Shown here: positions 7,484-16,536 of the stretch, piece after piece
Layout of the letters: each line of letters opens with the position of its first letter
Position numbering within the stretch: the stretch's first letter is position 1
Notes under the pieces: model-generated
Seen by the model: only the letters and a program-made list of their open reading frames with translations
Database searches by the model: none
What the model was told of the DNA's origin: nothing
Program-made: the position numbers and the translations under genes
From: Firmicutes bacterium UBA5486
GTDB taxonomy: Bacteria > Bacillota > UBA4882 > UBA10575
Assembly (NCBI GenBank): GCA_002427045.1
Contig: DIPO01000058.1
Span: forward strand, 1 to 31,394
Direction: 5' to 3'
Length of the DNA: 31,394 nt

Positions 7484-8452
7484 ATGAGATTTAAGTGGAA
7501 AACAGCCATCGGACTTCTACTTATTTTGTTAGTGTTTATTATTTATACACCGGATTACGTTAGGAGCGCAGAAGATAAACCAGGTACTATAAAATGGACA
7601 TTTGAAGTAGGATGTAGTCTCCCTTCCCCGGTAATTGGAGAAGATGGAACCATCTATGTGACAAATATGTATAAAAAAACCCTTTATGCTGTAAATCCCG
7701 ACGGCTCTGAGAAATGGAGAATTCAAGTTGGCGGATTGGCTTATCATCCTGCAGTGGGAGAAGACGGTACCATCTACATGGGAAGCGGGGATAATAAACT
7801 ATATGCTATCAATCCAGACGGAACTTTGCGGTGGTCGAGATTCGCTGTCCGAGAAATTGAAAACGCTAGTCCAACCATAGGCAAAGATGGCGTTGTCTAT
7901 ATTAGAGATGAACCTGGGGGATTGTATGCGATCAATCCCGACGGAACTCAAAAGTGGCGAATAAAAATTGGCAAAGAAAAAAGCTCGTTGGGATACATGT
8001 CGAGGGCACTGATAATCAGGGAAGACACTATTTATATTAAAGATTACGGAAACGTTTTTGCGGTAAATCTCGAGGGAAATGAAAAGTGGAGTTTAGGAAT
8101 TGATAAGAGGCCAATTTCAGGCCCAGTCATTGGAGAAGACGGTGCCCTTTATCTTGGTATGGGTGAAATGGAAAACTTTATTTATGTCATTGATTCTAAT
8201 GATGGCAGTAAAAAGAGAGAAATACCAGTTGCTGGCACTGCTTTTACCGATCCAATAATTGATCATAATGGGGTTATCTATATAGGGATTTTTGGAAATG
8301 AATATTTAGAACATGAACGGCTGTTTGCCCAGGGAGACAGTGGAGGGCTGGCGGATGCTCCTTGGCCTAAATTCCGATTTGACAATAAGAATTCGGGTAG
8401 ATATCAAGGCAGTCGACCACAAGATAATAAAAAAGCTCTGGATTTTTTGTAA
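7484..8452 (+). CDS. Secreted PQQ-like beta-propeller protein
   Basis: ATG 7484 has a GAGGAGG site 9 bases upstream and gives 322 residues; an in-frame ATG at 7421 lacks a ribosome site and would bury the signal peptide. Residues 1-31 are a signal peptide (RFKWKTAIGLLLILLVF). The rest consists of PQQ-type repeats with the unit IGEDGTIYV...LYAINPDG...KWR, about five or six blades. This is shorter than a complete 7-8 blade propeller, although such proteins vary. BamB- and WD40-like members of this class act as extracellular scaffolds; the PQQ name is historical and no cofactor or enzyme activity is implied. The end (AQGDSGGLADAPWPKF) is a motif also found in the relic at 2711. Its last codons overlap a terminator hairpin. 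Confidence 0.8.
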   Translation: MRFKWKTAIGLLLILLVFIIYTPDYVRSAEDKPGTIKWTFEVGCSLPSPVIGEDGTIYVTNMYKKTLYAVNPDGSEKWRIQVGGLAYHPAVGEDGTIYMGSGDNKLYAINPDGTLRWSRFAVREIENASPTIGKDGVVYIRDEPGGLYAINPDGTQKWRIKIGKEKSSLGYMSRALIIREDTIYIKDYGNVFAVNLEGNEKWSLGIDKRPISGPVIGEDGALYLGMGEMENFIYVIDSNDGSKKREIPVAGTAFTDPIIDHNGVIYIGIFGNEYLEHERLFAQGDSGGLADAPWPKFRFDNKNSGRYQGSRPQDNKKALDFL

Positions 8453-8467
8453 AAACTAGAGCTTTTT
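8430..8467. terminator. Bidirectional intrinsic terminator
   Basis: AAAAAGCTCT (8430-8439) pairs perfectly with AGAGCTTTTT (8458-8467), with A/T runs on both sides. It overlaps the stop codon of the beta-propeller gene and lies just past the convergent tRNA-Pro gene, so it can serve both. Confidence 0.7.
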
Positions 8468-8478
8468 AAATTCTGAAA

Positions 8479-8555
8479 TGGTCGGGGCGACAAGATTTGA
8501 ACTTGCGACCTTTCGGTCCCGAACCGAACGCTCTACCAAGCTGAGCCACGCCCCG
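8479..8555 (-). tRNA. tRNA-Pro (anticodon CGG)
   Basis: The reverse complement folds as a cloverleaf. The acceptor CGGGGCG pairs with CGCCCCG, the anticodon stem TTCGG/CCGAA encloses the loop TTCGGGA with anticodon CGG, the T arm contains TTCAAAT, and the 3' CCA is encoded (8479-8481). It decodes CCG. Confidence 0.95.
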
Positions 8556-8572
8556 TTAAGTATCCTTTATTT

Positions 8573-8601
8573 AATATACCAGAGCGTTAAGCATTTGTCA
8601 A
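8573..8601 (-). promoter_or_regulatory. Sigma-70 type promoter of tRNA-Pro
   Basis: On the minus strand a perfect -35 TTGACA (8601-8596) and a -10 TATATT (8578-8573) are separated by exactly 17 bases. The -10 ends 17 bases before the tRNA 5' end. Confidence 0.85.
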
Positions 8602-8858
8602 AGGAAAATCGAACAAAAAATTCCCTGTAAAATTGGTGATTAAAGGTATAAATAATTGTGCTTTGGGAACAAATTTGCTGATTTTTCGTAAAAAGAACCT
8701 AGAGGGATAGTTAGAACCCATGTTGAAATTAAATTAGCGGGCTTTAAACCTTTAAGAAGGAGTGAAAAGCGAGGCTTATGGCTTTATTTACTAATTATGC
8801 GATTCCTTAAATAGATGTAATTTCCATGCAATTTTAAAAGTGTAGGAGGGAAAAACTG
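8602..8858. other. Intergenic leader of the Gld-like ABC operon
   Basis: No gene is seen. The stretch TAATTATGCGATTCCTTAA at 8792-8810 resembles one end of the palindromic repeat family, but no partner arm is clear. A GTAGGAGGG ribosome site at 8842-8850 sets the TTG start of the ABC ATPase. No confident promoter was found for the operon. Confidence 0.4.
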
Positions 8859-9806
8859 TTGATTCAAATTAAAAACCTTACTAAGCGTTTTGGCCAGCAT
8901 ACAGCGGTCGACCATTTAAATTTTACTGTAGGCAAAGGTGAAATTTTAGGTTTTTTGGGCCCGAATGGTGCCGGGAAATCGACGACAATGAATATGATTA
9001 CCGGTTATATTTCGGCTACCGAAGGCTCAGTAATAATTGATGGGATGGATATTGTTGATCATCCACTGGAAGTTAAGAGTAAAATAGGGTATCTTCCGGA
9101 ATTTCCGCCACTATATCCGGAGATGACAGTTACAGAATACCTTGAGTTCGTCAGCGATATAAAAAAGGTAGATGCTGCAGCTAAAAAGGAAAGTATGGAA
9201 AAGATTATGGATCTGGTGAAAATCGGTGATGTTCAAGGCCGGTTAATCAAAAACCTTTCTAAAGGTTATAAGCAACGGGTCGGTTTAGCCCAGGCTTTGA
9301 TTGGAAGGCCTGAGATTTTGATCCTGGATGAGCCTACTGTAGGCCTTGATCCAAAACAGATTATTGAAATCCGGAATCTAATTAAAGAGTTAGGTAAAGA
9401 ACATACAATTATTCTTAGTTCGCATATCCTACCGGAGGTTAGTGCTGTTTGTGAGCAAGTGATTATTATTAATAAAGGGAAAATAGTTGCCAGTGATACT
9501 CCGGAGAACTTGTCAAAGCGGCTAGTAGGTGGTAACCAGTTAATTCTCCGGGTAGCAGGGGCGGAAAAAGAGGTAATGAATACAGTAAAGACGGTTGCGG
9601 GTATTTCATATATAGAGTCCAAGGGTGAACGGGAACCGGATTCGGTGGATATTGTAGTAGAGTCGGAGACCGAGGAAGATATCCGGAAACCATTATTTTT
9701 TGCTCTAAGCCAGGCTAAACTACCGATTTTAATGATGAAATCAATGGATCTTACTTTGGAAGAGATCTTCCTGCAAATTATTACTGAGGAAGAGGTGGTA
9801 TCATAA
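8859..9806 (+). CDS. ABC transporter ATP-binding protein (GldA-like)
   Basis: The 315-residue protein starts at TTG 8859, 8 bases after a strong GTAGGAGGG site. Walker A is GPNGAGKST (34-42). The Q-loop position carries LPE (79-81), as usual in GldA-like proteins. The signature is LSKGYKQR (133-140) and Walker B is LILDEP (154-159), followed by an SSH H-loop. A C-terminal accessory domain of about 100 residues follows, as in Gld/CcmA-type ATPases. It would hydrolyse ATP in the cytoplasm to drive the permease encoded next, whose start codon overlaps this stop by one base. It is the first gene of a four-gene operon. The transported substrate cannot be read from sequence. Confidence 0.92.
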   Translation: MIQIKNLTKRFGQHTAVDHLNFTVGKGEILGFLGPNGAGKSTTMNMITGYISATEGSVIIDGMDIVDHPLEVKSKIGYLPEFPPLYPEMTVTEYLEFVSDIKKVDAAAKKESMEKIMDLVKIGDVQGRLIKNLSKGYKQRVGLAQALIGRPEILILDEPTVGLDPKQIIEIRNLIKELGKEHTIILSSHILPEVSAVCEQVIIINKGKIVASDTPENLSKRLVGGNQLILRVAGAEKEVMNTVKTVAGISYIESKGEREPDSVDIVVESETEEDIRKPLFFALSQAKLPILMMKSMDLTLEEIFLQIITEEEVVS

Positions 9807-10669
9807 TGCTGGCAGTTTTCAAAAGAGAATTTAAATCGTATTTTATTTCACCAATTGGATATATATTTATGGGTTTTTTTCTACTTTTATCAGGTGTTTT
9901 CTTTGCACTGATTAATCTTATGTCTGCCAGTGCTCATTACATTTCCGTACTGACTAATATTACTTTTATTTTTATGTTTGTAGTTCCTATTCTAACGATG
10001 AGATTAATGTCAGAAGATAAACGCTTAAAAACTGATCAACTCTTATTGACTAGTCCATTAAGTATAACTGGTTTGGTACTAGGAAAGTACTTGGCAGCAG
10101 TAGGAGTATTTTTACTGACGATTTTAATTACCTGTATATATCCGGTGATCATCAATCACTTCGGAATTCTAGCGGTCTGGGAAGTAGTCGGTGGTTATAT
10201 CGGGTTCTTTTTGTTAGGTTCTGCTTTTATTGCGTTAGGGCTTTTCATCTCATCTACTACAGAAAATCAAGTAGCAGCAGCGATTATTACTTTTAGTGCT
10301 CTCCTTTTTATTTGGCTAATTGACTGGGTGCAGGAGATTCTACCTAAGGATGCTCTTTCTGGGGCAGTCTTTGCCGGCTTATTGATTATTGCTATTATGT
10401 ACCTGGTTTATCGAAATACCCGTGATCTATGGGTGAGTATAATTCCCGCGGTTTTGGGTGTTGGGGGCGTTGTTACTACTTACTTTTTGAATAAAACGGT
10501 TTTTGATGGTTTTATTACCCGGTTTTTCGATTGGTTTTCCTTATTAAAAAGGTTTAATAGTTTTGCCATGGGTATTTTTGATTTAAGTGCGGTGGTATAC
10601 TATCTTTCATTTTCAGCCGTTTTTATCTTTTTGACAATCCAGATTATCGAAAAAAGAAGATGGAGTTAA
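9806..10669 (+). CDS. ABC-2 family permease (GldF-like)
   Basis: The 287-residue integral membrane protein has about six hydrophobic segments, for example GYIFMGFFLLLSGVFFALI near residue 18 and TILITCIYPVII in the middle. The cytoplasmic motif MRLMSEDKRLKTDQLLLTSP is typical of the ABC-2 membrane family found with Gld-type ATPases. The start ATG shares its A with the last base of the upstream stop, which indicates translational coupling. It forms the membrane pore for the ATPase at 8859. The next gene begins 12 bases later. Confidence 0.88.
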   Translation: MLAVFKREFKSYFISPIGYIFMGFFLLLSGVFFALINLMSASAHYISVLTNITFIFMFVVPILTMRLMSEDKRLKTDQLLLTSPLSITGLVLGKYLAAVGVFLLTILITCIYPVIINHFGILAVWEVVGGYIGFFLLGSAFIALGLFISSTTENQVAAAIITFSALLFIWLIDWVQEILPKDALSGAVFAGLLIIAIMYLVYRNTRDLWVSIIPAVLGVGGVVTTYFLNKTVFDGFITRFFDWFSLLKRFNSFAMGIFDLSAVVYYLSFSAVFIFLTIQIIEKRRWS

Positions 10670-10681
10670 GGAGGGAAGAAG

Positions 10682-12124
10682 ATGAAAAAAATAAACTTTT
10701 CAAAGATAAAAACTAAATTTTCACAGAATAAAAGATTGAAACATGGAGGCTATGCTAGTCTGTTAACGATTGCGTTTATTGCAATTTTGCTAGTTATAAA
10801 TCTCTTGGTAGAACAGTTTCCTGTAAAATTTGATTTTACAAAAAATAAGATGTTTTCCTTATCTGAGCAGACAATAGAAATACTTAACCACTTGGAACAG
10901 GAGATTACGATTTATGGACTGTTTGAAACGGGAAAAGAGAACGAGTGGGTGGAACAAGTAATTGATAAGTATCAGAGTAAATCTAAGAAAATCAGTTACA
11001 AAACAGTTGATCCAGTCCGTAACCCGGGTTTTATTAAACAGTATCAGAGTGATGGTGAAGAGATTCCGGTAGGGAGTCTAGTGGTGATCAGCCAAGGAAA
11101 AAATAAAGTGATTAATCAATATGATATGATCAATTATAGCTTTAATCAGTATAATTATTCTGCTACTGCTGAATCACTGGCCATTGAGAAACAGATTACA
11201 GGGGCTATTCTCTATGTAACTTCAGATAAAAACCCGGTAGTATATGTTTTACGAGGGCATGATGAGAATAACTTAGATTATGAGGTTACGAAACAATTAA
11301 AGACCGAAAACTTTGAATTTATCGATCTAAACTTTTTAAATAAAGACCGGGTGCCGGAAGATGCGGATCTACTAGTAATAAATTCTCCAAAAAGAGATCT
11401 ATCACCGCTTGAAGCGGAGAAGATCAGGGATTACCTACAAAATAGTGGACGGGCAATCTTTTTTATGGATCTGCAAGCAAACGAATTTCCTAATTTTCAA
11501 AGCCTGTTAGGAAGTTTTGGGGTTAAAACCCGCAGAGCAGTTGTGGTAGAAGGCGATGATAATTATCATGCTGGGAATCAGGTCTGGCTTCTTCCCAAGA
11601 TGGAAAACCATGATATTACTAAGCCCCTTATTTCCGGTGATATGCAGATGTTGATCCCGATTGCACAGGTAATTGAAGAAACAGAATTAAAAAAGAGAAC
11701 TCTAGAGCTTGAACCGCTTTTGCTTAGTACGGAAAAATCCTGGGGAAAAATTGACTTGAATTCTACTGTGATTGAGAAAGAGGCTAATGATTTATCCGGG
11801 CCCTTTAAATTAGCGGTGGCGGTAACAGATCAAAAAGAGGATGAAGCTGAGGATAGTAAGCTTATTCTGATTTCCAACTCTACTTTTTTAAGTGGAGAAT
11901 TGATCTCTCAGGTACCCGGTAACATGAATTTTGTTTTAAATAGTTTTAACTGGCTTTGTGGCCGCAAGGATAACCTGGCGATCCGTCCAAAGAGCCTCTC
12001 CACTCCAAGGTTATACATCTCTGGCTTCCAGGCTGTACTTTTCTCGGTTATTGTAGTTATTATTATTCCTTTACTAATCTTAGGTTACGGGTTAGCTGTA
12101 TGGTTAAGGAGGAGACATCTATGA
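10682..12124 (+). CDS. GldG-like membrane-anchored protein of an ABC system
   Basis: The 480-residue protein starts at ATG 10682 behind an AAGGAGGG site. One transmembrane helix lies at about 21-42 (SLLTIAFIAILLVINLLVE) and one at the C-terminus (AVLFSVIVVIIIPLLILGYG). A large extracytoplasmic domain sits between them. The segment FDFTKNKMFSLSEQT after the first helix and the block DLLVINSPKRDLSPLEAEKI fit the GldG/ABC_transp_aux family. In Bacteroidetes GldG is needed for gliding together with GldA and GldF. In Bacillota the same set occurs without gliding and its job is not established. It overlaps the next gene by ATGA. Confidence 0.85.
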   Translation: MKKINFSKIKTKFSQNKRLKHGGYASLLTIAFIAILLVINLLVEQFPVKFDFTKNKMFSLSEQTIEILNHLEQEITIYGLFETGKENEWVEQVIDKYQSKSKKISYKTVDPVRNPGFIKQYQSDGEEIPVGSLVVISQGKNKVINQYDMINYSFNQYNYSATAESLAIEKQITGAILYVTSDKNPVVYVLRGHDENNLDYEVTKQLKTENFEFIDLNFLNKDRVPEDADLLVINSPKRDLSPLEAEKIRDYLQNSGRAIFFMDLQANEFPNFQSLLGSFGVKTRRAVVVEGDDNYHAGNQVWLLPKMENHDITKPLISGDMQMLIPIAQVIEETELKKRTLELEPLLLSTEKSWGKIDLNSTVIEKEANDLSGPFKLAVAVTDQKEDEAEDSKLILISNSTFLSGELISQVPGNMNFVLNSFNWLCGRKDNLAIRPKSLSTPRLYISGFQAVLFSVIVVIIIPLLILGYGLAVWLRRRHL

Positions 12125-13500
12125 AGAAGTCCCGGGTGATTCTTTCTTTAGTCATTCTATTAGCTGTATTAACAGGTACACTTATTTATTTTAAGAATAA
12201 ACCTAGTGAACCTAGTGTCGAACCTCAAGATGACCGTATTCTTATTACTAAAATTGAAAAGCAAGCGATTGATAAGATTTGCTTGCAATCGAAGCAAGGA
12301 ACCCTAACCATAGAAAAGAAGGGGGAAGACTGGCAGGTTGATTCTGCACAAGCGGTAAAGATTAATCAGTATCGGATTGATTATATATTAGATAGTATTA
12401 CTCAGCTGTATGCCGAACAAGTGGTCTCTGAAACCCCGGAAAACCGAGAGAATTTTGGTCTGGCAAAGCCGCAAGCTGTAGCGGAGATTCAGTTGACGGA
12501 TGGTTCAAAAAACCGCCTCTATCTGGGTGATAAAGTACCAACCGGTAGTTCTTATTATCTTGCGGTTGAGGATGACCCCCGGATTTTTACCATTTGGTAT
12601 GGGGATGGGGAGAACTTTCTTCTTACTTTAGATGATTTACGTGACCGTAGTTTGCCGGCGATTACGATGGAAGAACTGGCCTATTTTAAGTTAGCAAGGC
12701 AAGGTGCACCTACAATCGAGGTTGTTGCTGATAAAGAAGGAACTATCGATGATACTTTACCATTAGGGAATTGGCTGCTGACTAAGCCTTATAATAAACC
12801 AAAGAGTATAAAATGGGAGGAATTTCAGAAGCTCCTGTCAGCAATTGAGATGTTGCGGATTGATGAGTTTGTCGAAGAGAATCCGAAAGATCTTAATAAA
12901 TATGGGCTAGTTAATCCCAGTGCAGAACTGGTGGTTAAGGATGAAGAGAATACACTCCATCTCTATTTTGGCAATAGTAAAGAGGATAAAGTCTTTTTCA
13001 AACTTGCTGATGCTCCGGCTGTCTATGCAGTGGAGAAGGGGAACACTGAATTTCTTGCAACTAAACATTTTGATTTAATATTTAAGTTTGCCTATATAGA
13101 AAATATTGATTATATGGATAAGATTGTGATTGAAGGTAATGGGAAAACTCATGAATTGACCTTACTAAGAGGGGCCAAAGAAGATGAAGAGGATGAAGTT
13201 GAAGAGACTTTTTTCGTTAATGGAAAAGAGGTAGAAGATGAGTCTTTCCGGAAGTTTTATCAAGTATTAATTGGCTTGCTGCTTGAAGGTGAAAATGATA
13301 AAAAACTGAAAGAGGAACCGGAGGTAAGAACCACTTTTTACTTGAATAAAGCAAATGAACCTAAAGTAATTATTAGTTACGTCCCATATAATCCGGATTT
13401 TTACGCGGTCTTTCTCAATGGTGAAGCTGAATTTCTGATTAATCGGGATCAGGTTCAGAAAATGTTGGAGGAACTTGACCTTTTAGTAGCAGGAGAATAA
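12121..13500 (+). CDS. DUF4340 protein of a Gld-like ABC operon
   Basis: I choose ATG 12121, which overlaps the preceding TGA and follows AAGGAGGAG; a GTG at 12100 is in frame but less likely. The 459 residues start with a membrane anchor (SRVILSLVILLAVLTGTLIYF). Duplicated extracytoplasmic DUF4340-type modules follow, with motifs such as ENRENFGLAKPQAVAEI and its counterpart NPKDLNKYGLVNPSAEL. An acidic stretch (about residues 360-370) interrupts the second half. DUF4340 proteins are regularly found last in ATPase-permease-GldG operons and presumably form the external part of the same complex. Their biochemical role is unknown. Confidence 0.85.
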   Translation: MKKSRVILSLVILLAVLTGTLIYFKNKPSEPSVEPQDDRILITKIEKQAIDKICLQSKQGTLTIEKKGEDWQVDSAQAVKINQYRIDYILDSITQLYAEQVVSETPENRENFGLAKPQAVAEIQLTDGSKNRLYLGDKVPTGSSYYLAVEDDPRIFTIWYGDGENFLLTLDDLRDRSLPAITMEELAYFKLARQGAPTIEVVADKEGTIDDTLPLGNWLLTKPYNKPKSIKWEEFQKLLSAIEMLRIDEFVEENPKDLNKYGLVNPSAELVVKDEENTLHLYFGNSKEDKVFFKLADAPAVYAVEKGNTEFLATKHFDLIFKFAYIENIDYMDKIVIEGNGKTHELTLLRGAKEDEEDEVEETFFVNGKEVEDESFRKFYQVLIGLLLEGENDKKLKEEPEVRTTFYLNKANEPKVIISYVPYNPDFYAVFLNGEAEFLINRDQVQKMLEELDLLVAGE

Positions 13501-13509
13501 CTTATTTCA

Positions 13510-13609
13510 TTAAAGGAATTGCAATGGGTTGATTTAAGTTTTTTTAAAGTAAAGTGCTTTTATTGTGGCTAAATGGATACTGGAGGTAGTTATGCAATTC
13601 CTTCATTAA
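13510..13609. repeat. Palindromic intergenic repeat, copy B
   Basis: The ends TTAAAGGAATTGCA and TGCAATTCCTTCATTAA mirror each other. The inner right arm ATTGTGGCTAAATGG is close to the corresponding arm of copy A, and the right half matches the complement of copy A's left half at roughly three positions in four. It lies just before a terminator at the end of the Gld-like operon. Confidence 0.65.
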
Positions 13610-13611
13610 TA

Positions 13612-13649
13612 AAATAAGTAAAGGTTTATAAACCTTTGCTTATTTTTTA
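13612..13649 (+). terminator. Intrinsic terminator after the Gld-like operon
   Basis: AAATAAG-T-AAAGGTTT pairs with AAACCTTTGCTTATTT around a short loop near 13629, followed by a T-rich run. It closes the operon 8859-13500. Confidence 0.75.
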
Positions 13650-13843
13650 AATCTAAAAGCAGGATTATGCTTTAATAGTAAAGAAAAAATCTATAGTTTG
13701 AAGTAAGTTTTTGAAATAGTCTCTTACTTTATGGTTTCCTTTGCTACAAGAGGCGAAATGTAAGATAAGTAATTATGTAATTCCCTTAAAATTTCAAGAA
13801 TGGCTCTTTAAAACAAAGTATTTTATGAAGTTGGTGAAGATTT
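13650..13843. other. Intergenic space before the MBL-fold nuclease
   Basis: No gene is seen. AATTATGTAATTCCCTT at 13771-13787 resembles the conserved end of the palindromic repeat family, without a clear partner arm. No confident promoter was identified. Confidence 0.35.
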
Positions 13844-15451
13844 ATGCAGATTACTTTTTTTGGTGCAGCACAGATGGTAACTGGTTCTTGCTTTTATCTT
13901 GAGGTCGGGCAGACTAAGTTTTTAGTTGATTGTGGCCTATTTCAAGGAGCCAGTGAGGAGCGCGATTATAATTACCGTGCTTTTCCGTTTAATCCAGGAG
14001 ATTTAGATTTTTTACTTCTTACTCATGCTCATATTGATCATTCAGGTTTAATACCCCGTTTATGTCAGCAGGGTTTTAAAGGCCGGGTTATTACTACACA
14101 AGCTACAGCTGATCTTTGCAAGATTATGCTTCCTGATTCCGGATATATCCAGGAGATGGAGTCAGAATGGAATAACCGGAAACGGGTTCGTCAGGGAGAA
14201 CCTCCCCGGGAACCACTTTATACAGCAGACCAGGCCCGGGAAGCACTCAACTTTTTCTACCCCGTGCATTATGGTGAGGAAATTAAAGCCGGTGAAGGGG
14301 TAACTGTCCGGTTTCGTGATGCCGGCCATATTTTAGGGTCCGCTATTTTAGAGGTTTGGCTACAGGAGAATAATAAACAGATTAAAATGGTTTTCACTGG
14401 GGATCTAGGGCAAACCGATCAACCGATTATTAGGGATCCGGCTTTAATCGAGACTGCAGATTACTTAGTCATGGAATCTACCTATGGGAATCGGTTTCAT
14501 ATTGATCATGGGGACCGGGTTGAACTTCTGGCAGAAGTAGTCAATGAGACCGCTGCTACTAATGGTAAACTAATTATCCCTTCGTTTGCCGTTGGTCGGG
14601 CCCAGGATCTTTTGTATCATCTAAAACTCCTTCGTTTAGATGGAAAGATTCCTGATTTCCCAGTTTACATTGACAGTCCGATGGCAGTCTCGGCAACAGA
14701 AACCTTCCGACGGAATTCCCAGTATTTTGATGAAGACACATACCAATTGTTGAGGCAGGGGGAGAGTCCTTTCGAATTTCCCGGGCTTCATTTTGTCCGG
14801 ACTGCTGAAGAATCTAAAGACTTAAACCAAACCGAGGGCGAACAGATTATCATTTCAGCCAGTGGAATGTGTGAAGCCGGGCGGATACTCCATCATCTTA
14901 GGCATAATCTGTGGCGGCCGGAAGCACATATCCTATTTGTAGGATACCAGGCTGAAGGAACCCTAGGAAGAAGAATATTGGATGGTGCCCGGGCAGTAAA
15001 GATCTTTGGCGAAGAGATTATTGTTAAGGCTAAAATTCATCAGATTCAGGGTTTTTCAGCTCATGCTGACCAGACAGGAATGATTAAGTGGTTAAAAAGA
15101 TTTGTTGCCAAACCCAAAGCAGTCTTTCTTGTTCATGGTGATGAAGAAGTTTTCCCGGAATGGGAAGCTGTAATTCATAAGGAGCTTAAGCTACCGACAA
15201 TTGTTCCGCAGATGGGGCAGAGTTTTGATTTGTCGAATACAATTGTTGCAGAAGAAAGTCCAGTTCCATCTGTAAAAGATGATCAGGAAATCCTAAGGCA
15301 TACCTTACATTTATTAGATGAAGAGTACTTGGATTTACGTGGCCGGCTCAGGGAGAAAGAAAGTTTAGTTTCGGCAGAAGAACTTGAGGATTTGGAAGAG
15401 CTAACAAAAGAGCTTAAAAGGATTAATGAACTGATAAAACAGACGGTCTAA
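13844..15451 (+). CDS. MBL-fold/beta-CASP RNA nuclease (CPSF73-like)
   Basis: The 535-residue protein contains the metallo-beta-lactamase zinc motif H61-A-H63-I-D65-H66 (THAHIDHSGLIPRL), the later ligands in DAGHILGSA and FTGDLGQ, and the beta-CASP insert with ESTYGNR, SFAVGRAQ and SGMCEAGR. The final ligand region is GFSAHADQTG followed by VHGDEE. This is the family of bacterial and archaeal homologues of the mRNA 3'-processing nuclease CPSF73; members are zinc-dependent RNA endo/exonucleases in the cytoplasm. After the catalytic domain it has an acidic, probably coiled-coil tail (about residues 480-535). The start ATG 13844 has only a weak ribosome site (TTGGTGAAG). It seems to stand alone, with lactate dehydrogenase about 60 bases downstream. 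Confidence 0.9.
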   Translation: MQITFFGAAQMVTGSCFYLEVGQTKFLVDCGLFQGASEERDYNYRAFPFNPGDLDFLLLTHAHIDHSGLIPRLCQQGFKGRVITTQATADLCKIMLPDSGYIQEMESEWNNRKRVRQGEPPREPLYTADQAREALNFFYPVHYGEEIKAGEGVTVRFRDAGHILGSAILEVWLQENNKQIKMVFTGDLGQTDQPIIRDPALIETADYLVMESTYGNRFHIDHGDRVELLAEVVNETAATNGKLIIPSFAVGRAQDLLYHLKLLRLDGKIPDFPVYIDSPMAVSATETFRRNSQYFDEDTYQLLRQGESPFEFPGLHFVRTAEESKDLNQTEGEQIIISASGMCEAGRILHHLRHNLWRPEAHILFVGYQAEGTLGRRILDGARAVKIFGEEIIVKAKIHQIQGFSAHADQTGMIKWLKRFVAKPKAVFLVHGDEEVFPEWEAVIHKELKLPTIVPQMGQSFDLSNTIVAEESPVPSVKDDQEILRHTLHLLDEEYLDLRGRLREKESLVSAEELEDLEELTKELKRINELIKQTV

Positions 15452-15511
15452 AAACCTTTTAATGGGAAGAATACTCTAATGCTATTCTAAAATAGGGAGA
15501 GGGTGAAATAC

Positions 15512-16489
15512 GTGAAATGGAATGAGGAAATCTGTTACTGGAGCAGGAATAGGATTAGCCGAGTAGTGATTATTGGAGCGGGGATGGTGGGTTCAACATA
15601 TGCTTATGCCCTTTTAATAAGCGGCCTGGTCTCGGAAATTATTATTATTGACCAGAATCAGGAACGCTTAGTCGGGGAGATTATGGATTTAAACCATGGA
15701 GTATCCTTTGTCCGTCCGGTTATTGTCCGTGCCGGGGATTATAAGGATTGTGAGACTGCAGATCTAATAGTAATTACTGCCGGAGCAGCACAAAAAGTAG
15801 GGGAAACCAGATTGGATCTGGTCAATAAAAATGTGGAGATCTTCAAGGAGATTATTCCGCAGGTGGTAGCAAGCAAGACGAAAGCTGTACTACTGATCGC
15901 GACTAACCCGGTGGATGTAATGACCTACGTGGCTTTAAAGCTCTCCGGATTCTCCAGAAACAAGGTGATTGGCTCAGGTACTGTTTTGGATACAGCACGT
16001 TTTCGCTATCTTTTAAGTGAACATTGCCAGATTGATCCTACTAATGTCCATGCTTATATCTTGGGTGAGCATGGTGATAGTGAGGTACCGATTTGGAGTT
16101 TAGCCAATATTGCCGGTTTGCGTTTTTCAGAATATTGTCCGGTATGTGGCAAAAATTGTGGACCGATTGGTAAAAACAAGATTTTTGACGAGGTAAAAAA
16201 CGCCGCCTACAAGATTATTAAAGGTAAAGGTTCAACCTACTATGCTATTGGCTTGGCACTGGTTAATATTACAGAGAGTATTCTCCGGAATGAGTATTCT
16301 GTACTAACTGTTTCCTCTCTTTTAGAAGGGGAGTATGGACTCAGTGATGTTTGCTTGAGCGTTCCTTCAGTAGTCTCCAGAGAGGGAGTTACAAAACGAA
16401 TTTCTCTTAAACTCTCTGAAGAAGAAGAAAGACAACTCATTAACTCTGCTGAAGTGATAAAGGATGTTTTACAAAAGATTAATCTGTAA
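15512..16489 (+). CDS. ldh: L-lactate dehydrogenase
   Basis: The enzyme reduces pyruvate to L-lactate with NADH. The Rossmann motif GAGMVGS comes early and an acidic residue ends the second strand (IIIID), as required for NAD. The mobile loop AAQKVGETRLDLV has the Gln that selects pyruvate over oxaloacetate, plus the catalytic Arg. VIGSGTVLDTARFR carries the substrate Arg, and GEHGDSEVPIWS the active-site His. I prefer GTG 15512 because GGGAGAGGG sits about 8 bases upstream; GTG 15503 abuts the ribosome site and would add three residues. The N-terminus is about 17 residues longer than in many LDHs before the first strand. The segment CPVCGKNC is an unusual Cys-rich insertion. Confidence 0.92.
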   Translation: MKWNEEICYWSRNRISRVVIIGAGMVGSTYAYALLISGLVSEIIIIDQNQERLVGEIMDLNHGVSFVRPVIVRAGDYKDCETADLIVITAGAAQKVGETRLDLVNKNVEIFKEIIPQVVASKTKAVLLIATNPVDVMTYVALKLSGFSRNKVIGSGTVLDTARFRYLLSEHCQIDPTNVHAYILGEHGDSEVPIWSLANIAGLRFSEYCPVCGKNCGPIGKNKIFDEVKNAAYKIIKGKGSTYYAIGLALVNITESILRNEYSVLTVSSLLEGEYGLSDVCLSVPSVVSREGVTKRISLKLSEEEERQLINSAEVIKDVLQKINL

Positions 16490-16536
16490 GAAACTATCTG
16501 CTGGAAAGGGTTTTTTACTATGGAGGGAGGGGTTGT

